DNA of 58,589 nt, from the NCBI GenBank assembly GCA_910588955.1, contig CAJURQ010000021.1, forward strand, positions 1-58,589, written 5' to 3'. A program made the translations under genes and the position numbers. The stretch is from an uncultured Lachnospiraceae bacterium. GTDB lineage: Bacteria > Bacillota > Clostridia > Lachnospirales > Lachnospiraceae. Positions 16,191-23,929 of the stretch are shown here, piece after piece. Below the pieces are notes generated by a model. It saw nothing but the letters and a program-made list of their open reading frames with translations, ran no database searches and had not been told where the DNA came from. Every line of letters begins with the position of its first letter. The first letter of the stretch is position 1.

Positions 16191-17243
16191 TCACTCGTAT
16201 TCCAGCCGTTTCAGCGCCTCCACGGCGGGCGGATACGCACCGCAGTTTTCGTAGTGGGTGCGGGCGATATCCCGCTTGCCGAACATTTCATAGATCAGAC
16301 CGATGTAATAGCTGGGTGTACGGGGATCTGCGGCGATGCATTTCGGGGCGCTCAGTGCTTCTACAAACTCGGGGAGAGCTTTGAGGGGCTGTCCAAGGCA
16401 TAGATAGATGCGTCCGGATAGACAGAGGAAGTCTTTAGTGTCTGCGAAGGAATCACGGTAAGAAAGAACATTCGCGGCTTCTTCCGCCTGCTTGCTATCC
16501 AGCAGGATACCTGCGTAATTACAGAGAAGAACGAGGGTATAGTCTGCCCCGGGCGTGGGTCGCAGCTTCATGGCTTTGCGAAACCAGGGAAGTGCATTCT
16601 CTTCATCCCTCATTAACATATAGCTCTGTCCCAGCTGAAAGTGAAGGTAGGGGTTTTCGGGATCATTTACAATCTCAGCGGAAAGCATCGAGATGTCACG
16701 TTCCGCCTTTTCTTTCAGCTTTTCTTCCGAGCCCTGGTAGCCTACGTGGTCTACGCTGACAGGCGCGTCATAGGAGGAGGACTCCATAGAGCCGAGGGGA
16801 ACGAGAACTTCGTGAATCGAATTGACAAAGTGGTAGAGGCGTCGGTCAAATAGCCGTGTCAGCCTTACGACCTGCTTTTTGGTTTCTCCGCCCACGTCGA
16901 AGTAGCTGAACAGCTCTATGGAGCCGAGGCTTTGCGGATGCTCTTCCAGAGCTTTCTGAAGAGCGTTCCAGTCAAGGGGGCGGAGAAACTCGTCGGTGTC
17001 CAGAGACAGGATGATATCGTTTGTGGCATGGCTGACACAGAAGTTTCTGGCGGCGGAAAAATCATTAATCCATGCAAACTCGTAGACATGATCCGTGAAT
17101 TGTCCTGCGGTTTCCAAGGAGTTATCTTCTGAACCAGTATCCGTCACCACGATTTCAAACGGATAGGGTTTTAACGCTTCCAGACACCTCTGTAAATTTT
17201 CTGCTTCATTTTTGGTGATGATACAAACGGAAATCGGAATCAT
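16191..17243 (-). CDS. GT2-TPR glycosyltransferase, copy 1
   Basis: 350 residues. The N-terminal family 2 glycosyltransferase domain (GT-A fold, about 1-200) starts MIPISVCIITKNEAENLQRC. It has the VVTDTGSEDNSLETA nucleotide-binding loop, the DFSAARNFCVSHAT segment and the acidic SLDTDEFL metal-binding site. The C-terminal 140 residues form tetratricopeptide-like helical repeats (YLHFQLGQSYMLMRDEENAL and following). Such GT2-TPR proteins glycosylate proteins in known cases (SunS-like). ATG at 17243 overlaps the upstream copy's stop by four bases; the longer upstream frame has no family match. Most distal of four tandem paralogues and closest to flagellin, the likely acceptor (inference). Confidence 0.87.
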   Translation of the reverse strand: MIPISVCIITKNEAENLQRCLEALKPYPFEIVVTDTGSEDNSLETAGQFTDHVYEFAWINDFSAARNFCVSHATNDIILSLDTDEFLRPLDWNALQKALEEHPQSLGSIELFSYFDVGGETKKQVVRLTRLFDRRLYHFVNSIHEVLVPLGSMESSSYDAPVSVDHVGYQGSEEKLKEKAERDISMLSAEIVNDPENPYLHFQLGQSYMLMRDEENALPWFRKAMKLRPTPGADYTLVLLCNYAGILLDSKQAEEAANVLSYRDSFADTKDFLCLSGRIYLCLGQPLKALPEFVEALSAPKCIAADPRTPSYYIGLIYEMFGKRDIARTHYENCGAYPPAVEALKRLEYE

Positions 17244-18343
17244 ACGCTCCCCCGTTCTTCCATAGTTTTTCTCACTTCTTCCAGTTTTTCCAGCGCCAAA
17301 GGGTAGCCTTTTTCGGCTGATTTCACTAAAAAAGAAGCGGCTGCGGGGAGATTCCCCAATAGCTCGTTGGCAAAGCCTATGCTGAAAAGCGCCATGCCGC
17401 TGTAATCTTCCGATTCCGAATCGGGAGTGCACTGCAGTGCCTTCACAAACTCCATTACCGCCTTTAAAGGCTGGGGCGGATCCTGATTCAAATAGAGAGC
17501 ACCCATGCTGCAAAGGAACTGCTGGCTGTGCGCGTAATCATTATAAACAGGAACGTAGAGTTCCAGTGCCTCTGCAGCTCTTCCGGTTTGTACCATTACG
17601 TTGATGAAGTTGTTTGCCATCACATGAACCCATTCATTTTGTAGAAGTAAGGGCAGTTCGAATGCTTTTTTATAATAGATATAAGCATTCTCATAATCGC
17701 TAATCAGGTTGTAGGATTGCGCCACCTGAAAATAGAAATAAGGTTCCTCCGGTTTCCGTTCAATTTCTTTGAAGAGCAGAGCGTTGTTGCGTTCTGCCTT
17801 GAGGCGTTTTTCATCATTGGTGCCGACGTAGCCCATATGGTCCACTTCCACAGGTATGTCATAACGCTCGTAATCGGTGCGGTCGGTTTTGATGTCGGCT
17901 ACCTGCTCATGAATTAAATAAATGTAATGAAAACTGCGTTTATGGAAGAGACGATCCACTCGCTCCAGCGAATAATCTTTTCTATATTGGGAGTCGGAGA
18001 AACTCTTTCGCAGAATCTGCCCTACGCTACCGCGGGGGTGCGTCTCAATCGCTTCGCACAGCCCGTCCAGATCCAGATCGGTCAGATATTCGTCGCAGTC
18101 TATGACGAGCACATAGTTGTGGCTTGCCTTATTCAGAGAAAAGTTTCTGGCAGCGGAAAAATCGCCGATCCACTCAAAATCATAGATATTGTCAGTGTAC
18201 TTTGCGGCAAGCTCCTTCGTGCGGTCGGTGGAACCGGTGTCCACATAGATAATTTCAAAGGGATAGTGTGTGAGCGGTTCCAGGCATTTCTCGATATTTT
18301 TTTCCTCGTTTTTTCCTATGATACATACTGAAATGGGAATCAT
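17240..18343 (-). CDS. GT2-TPR glycosyltransferase, copy 2
   Basis: 367 residues, same layout as its neighbours: MIPISVCIIGKNEEKNIEKC start, YVDTGSTDRTKELAAKY loop, DFSAARNFSLNKASHNYVLV, DCDEYL acidic site, then TPR-like repeats (YFYFQVAQSYNLISDYENAY). ATG at 18343 is supported by GAGGAGG a few bases upstream; ten further residues upstream in frame are not homologous. Compared with copy 1 the acidic site is DCDEYL rather than DTDEFL. Translationally coupled to copy 1 by a four-base overlap. Possible donor and acceptor differences between copies cannot be read from sequence. Confidence 0.87.
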   Translation of the reverse strand: MIPISVCIIGKNEEKNIEKCLEPLTHYPFEIIYVDTGSTDRTKELAAKYTDNIYDFEWIGDFSAARNFSLNKASHNYVLVIDCDEYLTDLDLDGLCEAIETHPRGSVGQILRKSFSDSQYRKDYSLERVDRLFHKRSFHYIYLIHEQVADIKTDRTDYERYDIPVEVDHMGYVGTNDEKRLKAERNNALLFKEIERKPEEPYFYFQVAQSYNLISDYENAYIYYKKAFELPLLLQNEWVHVMANNFINVMVQTGRAAEALELYVPVYNDYAHSQQFLCSMGALYLNQDPPQPLKAVMEFVKALQCTPDSESEDYSGMALFSIGFANELLGNLPAAASFLVKSAEKGYPLALEKLEEVRKTMEERGSV

Positions 18344-18388
18344 GTGGTTCCTCCTCGTTTCTGCGCAATTCATACGCTGAATAAATAA

Positions 18389-19465
18389 TTATGTAAACTT
18401 GGCGGAGAGCCGTTCTAGGGCAGGTGCAAAACCCAGATCAGCCGCCTTCTGATAAAAGGTAAGGGCAGAATCCTGGCTGCCCAGCATTTCGTTTACCAGC
18501 CCGATATTGTAGTAGGGAATGAAACTGTTGGCTCCTTTTTCCCTTGCGTCAGGGCACTGCAGCGCTTTGACATACTCCGCCATCGCCTTGAGGGGCTGGG
18601 GCGGGTTCAGATTCAGGTAAATATTGCCCATGCTGCAGTAAAAGTTCGCGTCCCCCGAAAAGTGTTCGTAAATCGGTTCAAAAAAGGTCTGCGCCTCCTT
18701 GGAACGTCCTGTGTGGTTCATGGCGTTGATGTAGGCGGTAGCCATGATCTGCACCCAAGGCTCCTGAAAATGGATCGGCAGCGCAAAGGACTTCTTATAG
18801 TAGGTATAAGCGTTCTCGTAGTCGCGGATGCCGTTGTAGGACTGCCCCACCTGAAAATAGAGGTAAGGATCATTCGGCGTTCTCTTTATTTCCCGAAAGA
18901 GCAGTGCGTTGTTGCGCTCCGCTTTCCGGCGCATGGCGTCCATGCCGCCGCTGTATCCGGCGTGATCTACGATCAGGGGGATTTCGTAACGCTCATAGAA
19001 AGGGCTTTCGCTGCCCTGCCTGACGACCTGCTCATGGATAATGCCTTTATAATGGAAGTGCTTTTTGGAAAAAAGCCGCTCCACGCGGTCCGGATAGTTG
19101 GTCTGCGTCCCGTTCGCCTCGTAGTAATTGTTGCGCAGCAGCAGACCGACGTCCTGTGGGTGTGCTTCGAGTGCGGTGAAAAGAGGCGCAGTGTCCAACT
19201 CCGTCAGATATTCATCACAGTCTATAAAGAGCACATACTCGTGAGCGGCTTTTTCGAGCGCAAAATTTCTGGCGGCGGAAAAGTCGTCGATCCATTTGAA
19301 ATCGTATATTTTGGCGCCATACTTTGCGGCAGTCTCCTTCGTGCGGTCGGTGGAACCTGTGTCCACGTAGACGACTTCAAAAGGGAGGGACACAAGGGGA
19401 GCCAGACAGTTTTCCATATGCTGCTCCTCATTTTTTCCAATGATGCAGACGGAAATAGGAATCAT
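18389..19465 (-). CDS. GT2-TPR glycosyltransferase, copy 3
   Basis: 358 residues. N-terminal GT2 domain with MIPISVCIIGKNEEQHMENC, YVDTGSTDRTKETAAKY, DDFSAARNFALEKAAHEYVL and DCDEYLTEL; C-terminal TPR-like repeats with YLYFQVGQSYNGIRDYENAY. It is closest to copy 2, including the shared QPLKAMAEYVKALQCPD / QPLKAVMEFVKALQCTPD segment, so the two look like a recent duplication. ATG at 19465 is preferred: homology begins here and GTGAGGACGA lies upstream, though this ribosome site is weaker than those of copies 2 and 4. Separated from copy 2 by 45 bases. Confidence 0.87.
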   Translation of the reverse strand: MIPISVCIIGKNEEQHMENCLAPLVSLPFEVVYVDTGSTDRTKETAAKYGAKIYDFKWIDDFSAARNFALEKAAHEYVLFIDCDEYLTELDTAPLFTALEAHPQDVGLLLRNNYYEANGTQTNYPDRVERLFSKKHFHYKGIIHEQVVRQGSESPFYERYEIPLIVDHAGYSGGMDAMRRKAERNNALLFREIKRTPNDPYLYFQVGQSYNGIRDYENAYTYYKKSFALPIHFQEPWVQIMATAYINAMNHTGRSKEAQTFFEPIYEHFSGDANFYCSMGNIYLNLNPPQPLKAMAEYVKALQCPDAREKGANSFIPYYNIGLVNEMLGSQDSALTFYQKAADLGFAPALERLSAKFT

Positions 19466-19550
19466 AGTAATCGTCCTCACTTCTACACGGCTCATGTGCT
19501 GAACCTGCAAATAAATGATGTAAACTATAAGCTGACAAAAACAGGTGGCT

Positions 19551-20612
19551 TCAGGATGTCTTCAACGCTGCCAGCCGCTGCACAGCCGGCGCAAAGTCTC
19601 CGCACTGTGCATAGAGTGCGCATGCGCTGTCCGCTTCTCCGAGCTGTTCAAAGATCAACCCGCACTGATAAAGCGGCAGGAAAGAGTTTGAGCCGTTCTG
19701 CCGTCCGGGGGGCATTTGCAGCGCCTTCTGATACTGCGTAAGAGCCTGCTCCGGCATGAGGTTATCTTTGTAGATGTTTCCCATCAGATAGACGAAGTCC
19801 GTCACGGAGGAAAACTCGTCGTAGACGCCCTCAAAGCCAAGGGCGTTTTCCGCCTGTCCCGTGCGCAGGAGCGCGTTGCCGTAGGAGACGACCATCGCCT
19901 GCACGTAGGCAAGCTCCGGGTCAAGATCGAACTCCAGACCTTTGTCATAGTAAGTGCAGGCACGCGCAAAATCTTCCAGAATTTCACAGCTTTTTCCGAG
20001 CTGGTAGTACAGGTAGGGATTTTCAGGATCTTGCGCCAGCTGTTTTTCCAACAGCGTGAAGTTTCGTCTGTACTTCGCCTCCCGCTCTTCGGGAGTCATG
20101 TCGTAGCCGGTGTGGATCAGTGTCGTTTGCAGTAGAAACGCTGAGATATCTGTCCCGCGGATGGGCGTGAGCTGCTCGTGTATCATACCTGTGTAGTGAT
20201 ACAGCTTTTTGTTGAAAAAACGCTCTGTGTAATCCACATTATTCAGAGTAAGGACGCCGTTCTCGGTCACCAGATTTTCGCGGGACACGCTGCCCACGCT
20301 GTCCGAGAGGTGTTTGCGGAAGAAGTTCAGCTCTTCCACGTCGATCTCCTTCACAGTTTCGTCGCAGTCGATCATAAAGATCCAGTTGTTGGACGCTTCC
20401 CGCAGGGAAAAATTTCTGGCGGCGGAAAAATCGTCGCACCACGCAAAATCAAGCACCTTGTCCGCATACCGGGCAGCGATTTCTTTCGTCCTGTCCGTGG
20501 AGCCTGTGTCCACGACCACAATCTCAAAGCCGCAGGGCTTGATGGACTGCAGGCACTGTTCAATGCGCGCTTCTTCATTTTTTGCGATGATACATACGGA
20601 TATGGGATGCAT
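19551..20612 (-). CDS. GT2-TPR glycosyltransferase, copy 4 (operon head)
   Basis: 353 residues with the same plan: MHPISVCIIAKNEEARIEQC, VVDTGSTDRTKEIAARY, CDDFSAARNFSLREASNNWI, DCDETVKEI, then TPR-like repeats (YLYYQLGKSCEILEDFARAC). The acidic site is DCDETV where copies 2 and 3 have DCDEYL, a change beside the metal-binding residues that could alter donor choice. RBS AAGGAGT is clear. First gene of the four-gene minus operon; promoter TTGCCT-N17-TAAAAT at 20770-20798, giving a leader of about 150 bases that contains a strongly folded element (20635-20752). Confidence 0.88.
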   Translation of the reverse strand: MHPISVCIIAKNEEARIEQCLQSIKPCGFEIVVVDTGSTDRTKEIAARYADKVLDFAWCDDFSAARNFSLREASNNWIFMIDCDETVKEIDVEELNFFRKHLSDSVGSVSRENLVTENGVLTLNNVDYTERFFNKKLYHYTGMIHEQLTPIRGTDISAFLLQTTLIHTGYDMTPEEREAKYRRNFTLLEKQLAQDPENPYLYYQLGKSCEILEDFARACTYYDKGLEFDLDPELAYVQAMVVSYGNALLRTGQAENALGFEGVYDEFSSVTDFVYLMGNIYKDNLMPEQALTQYQKALQMPPGRQNGSNSFLPLYQCGLIFEQLGEADSACALYAQCGDFAPAVQRLAALKTS

Positions 20613-20634
20613 GGAAGACTCCTTGGGTTAATTT

Positions 20635-20752
20635 GCAGTGCAAGCTCGATTCCGCTACGCTTCATCTTGCTCACGGGCATTCGCCCTATGCAGATATAAG
20701 TTGAAAAATTAGTCAGCAAGCTGCCATTTTTCAGCTTATATCTGCGCACTGC
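20635..20752 (-). repeat. Folded intergenic element A (leader of the GT2-TPR operon)
   Basis: Outer stem GCAGTGC (20635-20641) with GCACTGC (20746-20752). Inside are a 20-base arm pair (20690-20709 with 20726-20745, one G-T pair, 16-base loop), a GGGC-ATTC-GCCC hairpin and a CAAG/CTTG stem. On the minus strand it contains GAGCAAG...GCGTAGCG...GCTTGC. It lies between a sigma-A promoter and the GT2-TPR start, so it should be transcribed. Architecture resembles elements at 27622-27739 and 42864-42973. Confidence 0.65.
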
Positions 20753-20769
20753 TCATTGCTTATGTGGAC

Positions 20770-20798
20770 ATTTTAGCATATTTGAGGAAGACAGGCAA
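20770..20798 (-). promoter_or_regulatory. Sigma-A promoter of the GT2-TPR operon
   Basis: On the minus strand: TTGCCT (20798-20793), 17 bases, TAAAAT (20775-20770), with an extended TG one base before the -10. It diverges from the dehydrogenase gene promoter at 20826-20834. Confidence 0.7.
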
Positions 20799-20825
20799 AT
20801 TTTAAGAGCAATCGGGGCGGTTTTG

Positions 20826-20834
20826 TGGTACACT
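20826..20834 (+). promoter_or_regulatory. Extended -10 promoter candidate for the dehydrogenase gene
   Basis: TGGTACACT at 20826-20834 reads as TG-N-TACACT, an extended -10. No good -35 is visible. The distance to the ATG at 20915 is about 75 bases. Confidence 0.45.
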
Positions 20835-20914
20835 AATTACAGACAGGCGCCGAACGGCGGAAAGACATATGGGAGATCCGCCGGACGCCATGGACAGAAT
20901 AGAGGAGAAGAAAA

Positions 20915-22009
20915 ATGAGATATGCATTAATCGGCTGCGGTCGCATTTCACCGAATCATATTGCGGCGGCACAAAATAATAAACTGGAACTGGTGGCGGT
21001 CTGTGACATCGATCCGTCCTGCATGGAGGATAAGGTACGGAAATTCAAACTGAGGGACAGCGTGAACAAATATACGGATTACCGTGAGATGATAGAGAAG
21101 GAGAAGCCGGAACTAGTGGCGATCTGTACGGAGAGCGGCAAGCATGCGCAGATTGCGCTGTTTTGCATCGAGCATGGCTGTAACTGCATCATTGAAAAGC
21201 CGATCGCGCTCTCCCTTGCGGACGCGGACGCAATTATCGGGGCGGCGATCACGCACCATGTAAAGGTGAGCGCGTGCCATCAGAACCGCTTTAACAAATC
21301 GGTGCAGATCATTCGGGAGGCAATCGATATGAACCGTTTCGGGCGTTTGTTTTACGGGACGGCGCACATCAGATGGTGCCGGAATCACGAGTACTACGAC
21401 AGGGCGTCTTGGCGCGGCACATGGGAGCAGGACGGCGGCGCGCTGATGAACCAGTGCATCCATAATATTGATTTACTGCGCTGGATGATGGGCAGCGAGA
21501 TCATTGAGGTGGTGGGCATGACGGACAGGCTCAACCACGACTATATCGAGGCGGAGGATATGGGGATTGCCTTGATTAAATTCAAGAACGGCAGCTACGG
21601 TATTGTGGAGGGGACGACGGACGTTTACCCGAGCAATCTGGAGGAGACGCTCTATATCTTCGGTGAGAAGGGAACGGTGAAGGCGGGCGGACAGTCCGTG
21701 AATGTGATAGAGGAGTGGAGGTTTTCGGATCTTCTGGACGATCCGGAGGAGGTTAAGGCGAAGTTCCATGAGAATCCGCCAAATGTGTACGGTTACGGGC
21801 ATACGCCGCTGTACGCGGATATGATCAACGCCATCACACAGGACAGGCAGCCCTATGTCACGGCGATGGACGGAAAGCGGGCGTTGGAGCTCGTGCTGGC
21901 AATCTATAAATCCGCGGCGGAGGGGTGCAGTGTGAAGTTCCCTTTGGAGGAGTGTGCGACGACGGATTTTGCGGGGAGATTCCCGGATGCGCAAAAGAGC
22001 AGGAAATGA
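20915..22009 (+). CDS. Gfo/Idh/MocA oxidoreductase, WlbA-like sugar dehydrogenase
   Basis: 364 residues, usual length. N-terminal Rossmann NAD(P)-binding fold with YALIGCGRISPNHIAAAQNN (GxGxxxxxH type), then the CIIEKPIALSLADADAII motif with the catalytic-type EKP. The C-terminal domain has DGGALMNQCIHNIDLLRWMM with the GG-x6-H-x2-D signature. The family oxidises sugar or sugar-nucleotide hydroxyls. Followed 16 bases later by a WlbB-like N-acetyltransferase, which suggests a WlbA/WbpB-type step on UDP-N-acetylglucosaminuronic acid. The matching aminotransferase is not in the window. Probably supplies an amino-sugar donor for the nearby glycosyltransferases. Confidence 0.85.
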   Translation: MRYALIGCGRISPNHIAAAQNNKLELVAVCDIDPSCMEDKVRKFKLRDSVNKYTDYREMIEKEKPELVAICTESGKHAQIALFCIEHGCNCIIEKPIALSLADADAIIGAAITHHVKVSACHQNRFNKSVQIIREAIDMNRFGRLFYGTAHIRWCRNHEYYDRASWRGTWEQDGGALMNQCIHNIDLLRWMMGSEIIEVVGMTDRLNHDYIEAEDMGIALIKFKNGSYGIVEGTTDVYPSNLEETLYIFGEKGTVKAGGQSVNVIEEWRFSDLLDDPEEVKAKFHENPPNVYGYGHTPLYADMINAITQDRQPYVTAMDGKRALELVLAIYKSAAEGCSVKFPLEECATTDFAGRFPDAQKSRK

Positions 22010-22024
22010 GGGGGGACGGAAGCT

Positions 22025-22522
22025 GTGGAGCGGAATTACTTTGTGCATGAGAGCAGTTATATAGATGAGAATGTAATCATTGGGGAAGGTACAAAAATCT
22101 GGCATTTTTGTCATGTACAGGCGGGAGCGGTGATTGGTGAGAACTGTGTGCTTGGACAGAATGTGAATATCTCCAATCGTGTGAAGATCGGAAACGGCGT
22201 CAAAATACAGAACAATGTTTCCGTCTATGAGGGCGTGGAGCTGGAGGATGACGTGTTCTGCGGTCCGTCCTGCGTGTTTACCAATGATCTGACACCCCGC
22301 GCGGCTTACCCCAAGGGGCATGAGAATTATAAAAAAACCTTGATAAAGAAGGGCGCAAGCATCGGCGCCAACGCTACGATTGTGTGCGGGCACACGGTGG
22401 GCAGGTATGCAATGGTGGCGGCGGGAGCCGTGGTGACGGAGGATGTGCCGGATTACTGCCTCGTGAAAGGTGTACCGGCAAGAATATGCGGCAAGGTGGA
22501 CGAGAAAGGAAATATCCTGTAA
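22025..22522 (+). CDS. Hexapeptide-repeat N-acetyltransferase, WlbB-like
   Basis: 165 residues. Left-handed beta-helix of hexapeptide repeats runs from about 15 to 140 (VIIGEGTKIWHFCHVQAGAV, VLGQNVNISNRVKIGNGVKI). The FCGPSCVFTNDLTPRAAYPK segment with conserved Asn-Asp and the closing MVAAGAVVTEDVPDYCLVKG, then VPARI, are features of WlbB/WbpD-type enzymes, which acetylate the 3-amino group of UDP-amino-sugar acids from acetyl-CoA. GTG start at 22025 with GAGGGGGGACGG upstream. Coupled to the dehydrogenase gene. Its stop is four bases from the end of the convergent CgeB-like gene, with no room for a separate terminator. Confidence 0.87.
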   Translation: MERNYFVHESSYIDENVIIGEGTKIWHFCHVQAGAVIGENCVLGQNVNISNRVKIGNGVKIQNNVSVYEGVELEDDVFCGPSCVFTNDLTPRAAYPKGHENYKKTLIKKGASIGANATIVCGHTVGRYAMVAAGAVVTEDVPDYCLVKGVPARICGKVDEKGNIL

Positions 22523-22526
22523 GCGG

Positions 22527-23681
22527 TTATATACCGGACAGCATCTCGCGCACGCGGTCACGATAAGTATGGGCGGCAGCCACTTTATCGTGACCGTTTT
22601 TGGCGATAGCGATTCGCTCCTCCTCGTGGGTCAGATAATAATCTATCTTCCGTAACAGATCTTCCTCGCTTTCATAGTACTCAAAGTCTACCCCAGGGGT
22701 AAAGTTTTCGAGAAAATCTTCCTGATAATTACTTAACAGAAATCCGCCGCTTCCCATGATATCGAAGGCGCGAAGCGGTATGCCGCTCTTTATGCTGCGC
22801 AGGGAAATATTGAGATTGATCCGGCTTTGTTTGAAGACGAGGGGCATCTCGGTGTAGTTGTCCGTCGTCCCGTGGTTGCGCAGGTTGGGGAGGGAAAAGG
22901 CGGGGTCTAAGGTGAACAGATCCAGCGTATACGTCCGCGTGACCGCGGTCAGCAGGCGCAGCCGTTCCAACCCGGTGAGCTTGCGGTTGACGACGTATTG
23001 GGCGTAGAGGTACTCTCTTGTCTCCACGCCGTCTGGGTTGGGATCCATAGGAAGCGCCTGATACAACTCTTCCATAATGGGAGACAATGACTCCTGAATA
23101 AAGTTACAGCCCTGCACATGCATCTGTGCCTGCATCAATCCTTCCAGATATCCTTTCGCGTAGGGGGAAAGGTTCTTCATGCGGTCGAAAAAGTTGTGGG
23201 ACTCGGTGTAGAGCGAGCCGACGAAGGAGACGTCGTAAAGGTAGGGACGGTCGGGAGCCGCAAGTGGAGTGAGCCGGTCCAGCCGCTCCGTGTTTGCCGC
23301 CATGGGCAGATAACGGACGGTTTTTATGCCGGCGTCGTTAAATTCCCGGCACAGCGCCCGGTCAAACACATAGATGGTGTTGGAGGGGTTGATGGCTGTG
23401 TAGGAGTAGAGCATGACGTAGGGGCTGTCATAAATCCACGAAATATAGGGCAGTCCCTCGCGCTTGCACACGTTGGAGACGAGAGGAAAGTAGTTGAAGG
23501 AAAAGACCGCGTCGGGAGCAGTCTCACGCAGTTTTTCGGTGAGACCAGCCTCGATCTCGGCGTCCCGGCGGGCGTCCTTGTTGGAAAAAGGAAAACTGAC
23601 GACCTGATGCCCCTCTTTGGCGAAGGCGTCCTTTATATCGGCGTTGCCGAAGCTTGCCCATTCAATCAAAAGTATTTTCAT
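22527..23681 (-). CDS. CgeB-like glycosyltransferase, second copy
   Basis: 384 residues, paralogue of the protein at 7371-8555. Shared features are an N-terminal FSFNYFPLVSNVCKREGLPY, then ISWIYDSP; YDVSFVGSLYTESHNFFDRM; and the C-terminal MPLVFKQSRINLNISLRSIK, then RAFDIMGSGGFLLSNYQEDF. ATG at 23681 is used: homology starts at MKILLIEWASFGN and a GAGAGGGTC site lies upstream; a longer in-frame start at 23750 adds unrelated sequence. It probably transfers a sugar in the same pathway as its paralogue; acceptor unknown. An extended -10 candidate lies at 23741-23749 on its strand. Confidence 0.82.
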   Translation of the reverse strand: MKILLIEWASFGNADIKDAFAKEGHQVVSFPFSNKDARRDAEIEAGLTEKLRETAPDAVFSFNYFPLVSNVCKREGLPYISWIYDSPYVMLYSYTAINPSNTIYVFDRALCREFNDAGIKTVRYLPMAANTERLDRLTPLAAPDRPYLYDVSFVGSLYTESHNFFDRMKNLSPYAKGYLEGLMQAQMHVQGCNFIQESLSPIMEELYQALPMDPNPDGVETREYLYAQYVVNRKLTGLERLRLLTAVTRTYTLDLFTLDPAFSLPNLRNHGTTDNYTEMPLVFKQSRINLNISLRSIKSGIPLRAFDIMGSGGFLLSNYQEDFLENFTPGVDFEYYESEEDLLRKIDYYLTHEEERIAIAKNGHDKVAAAHTYRDRVREMLSGI

Positions 23682-23740
23682 GATGACCCTCTCTGCATTA
23701 AGTGCGCAGGCACTTGTCTTTTTCGTATGAATCTGTGTCG

Positions 23741-23749
23741 AGTATATCA
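23741..23749 (-). promoter_or_regulatory. Extended -10 promoter candidate for the CgeB-like gene
   Basis: On the minus strand TGATATACT (TG-N-TATACT). No convincing -35. It is about 60 bases before the ATG at 23681. Confidence 0.45.
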
Positions 23750-23798
23750 TAAATCGGCTTCGGAAACATCAAAAGATGGACTGTTTTTAAAATAATGG

Positions 23799-23827
23799 TT
23801 GACATAGGAAATAATTGGGTGTATTAT
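23799..23827 (+). promoter_or_regulatory. Sigma-A promoter of cysK
   Basis: TTGACA (23799-23804), 17 bases, TATTAT (23822-23827). Leader about 95 bases, AT-rich, with no T-box or SAM riboswitch features that I could recognise. Confidence 0.8.
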
Positions 23828-23929
23828 CAATTCATATTAATCATATCGAAATGGTATGAAATAAAACGCCAAATCCAGCACATACAGACGATAGGCGGGG
23901 GAGGACGTGAAAAAGGGAGGATGAAAGGA

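Noticed and set aside
23828..23929. cysK leader as a T-box or SAM riboswitch
   Set aside because: Too short and AT-rich, with no specifier loop, T-box sequence or terminator/antiterminator pair.
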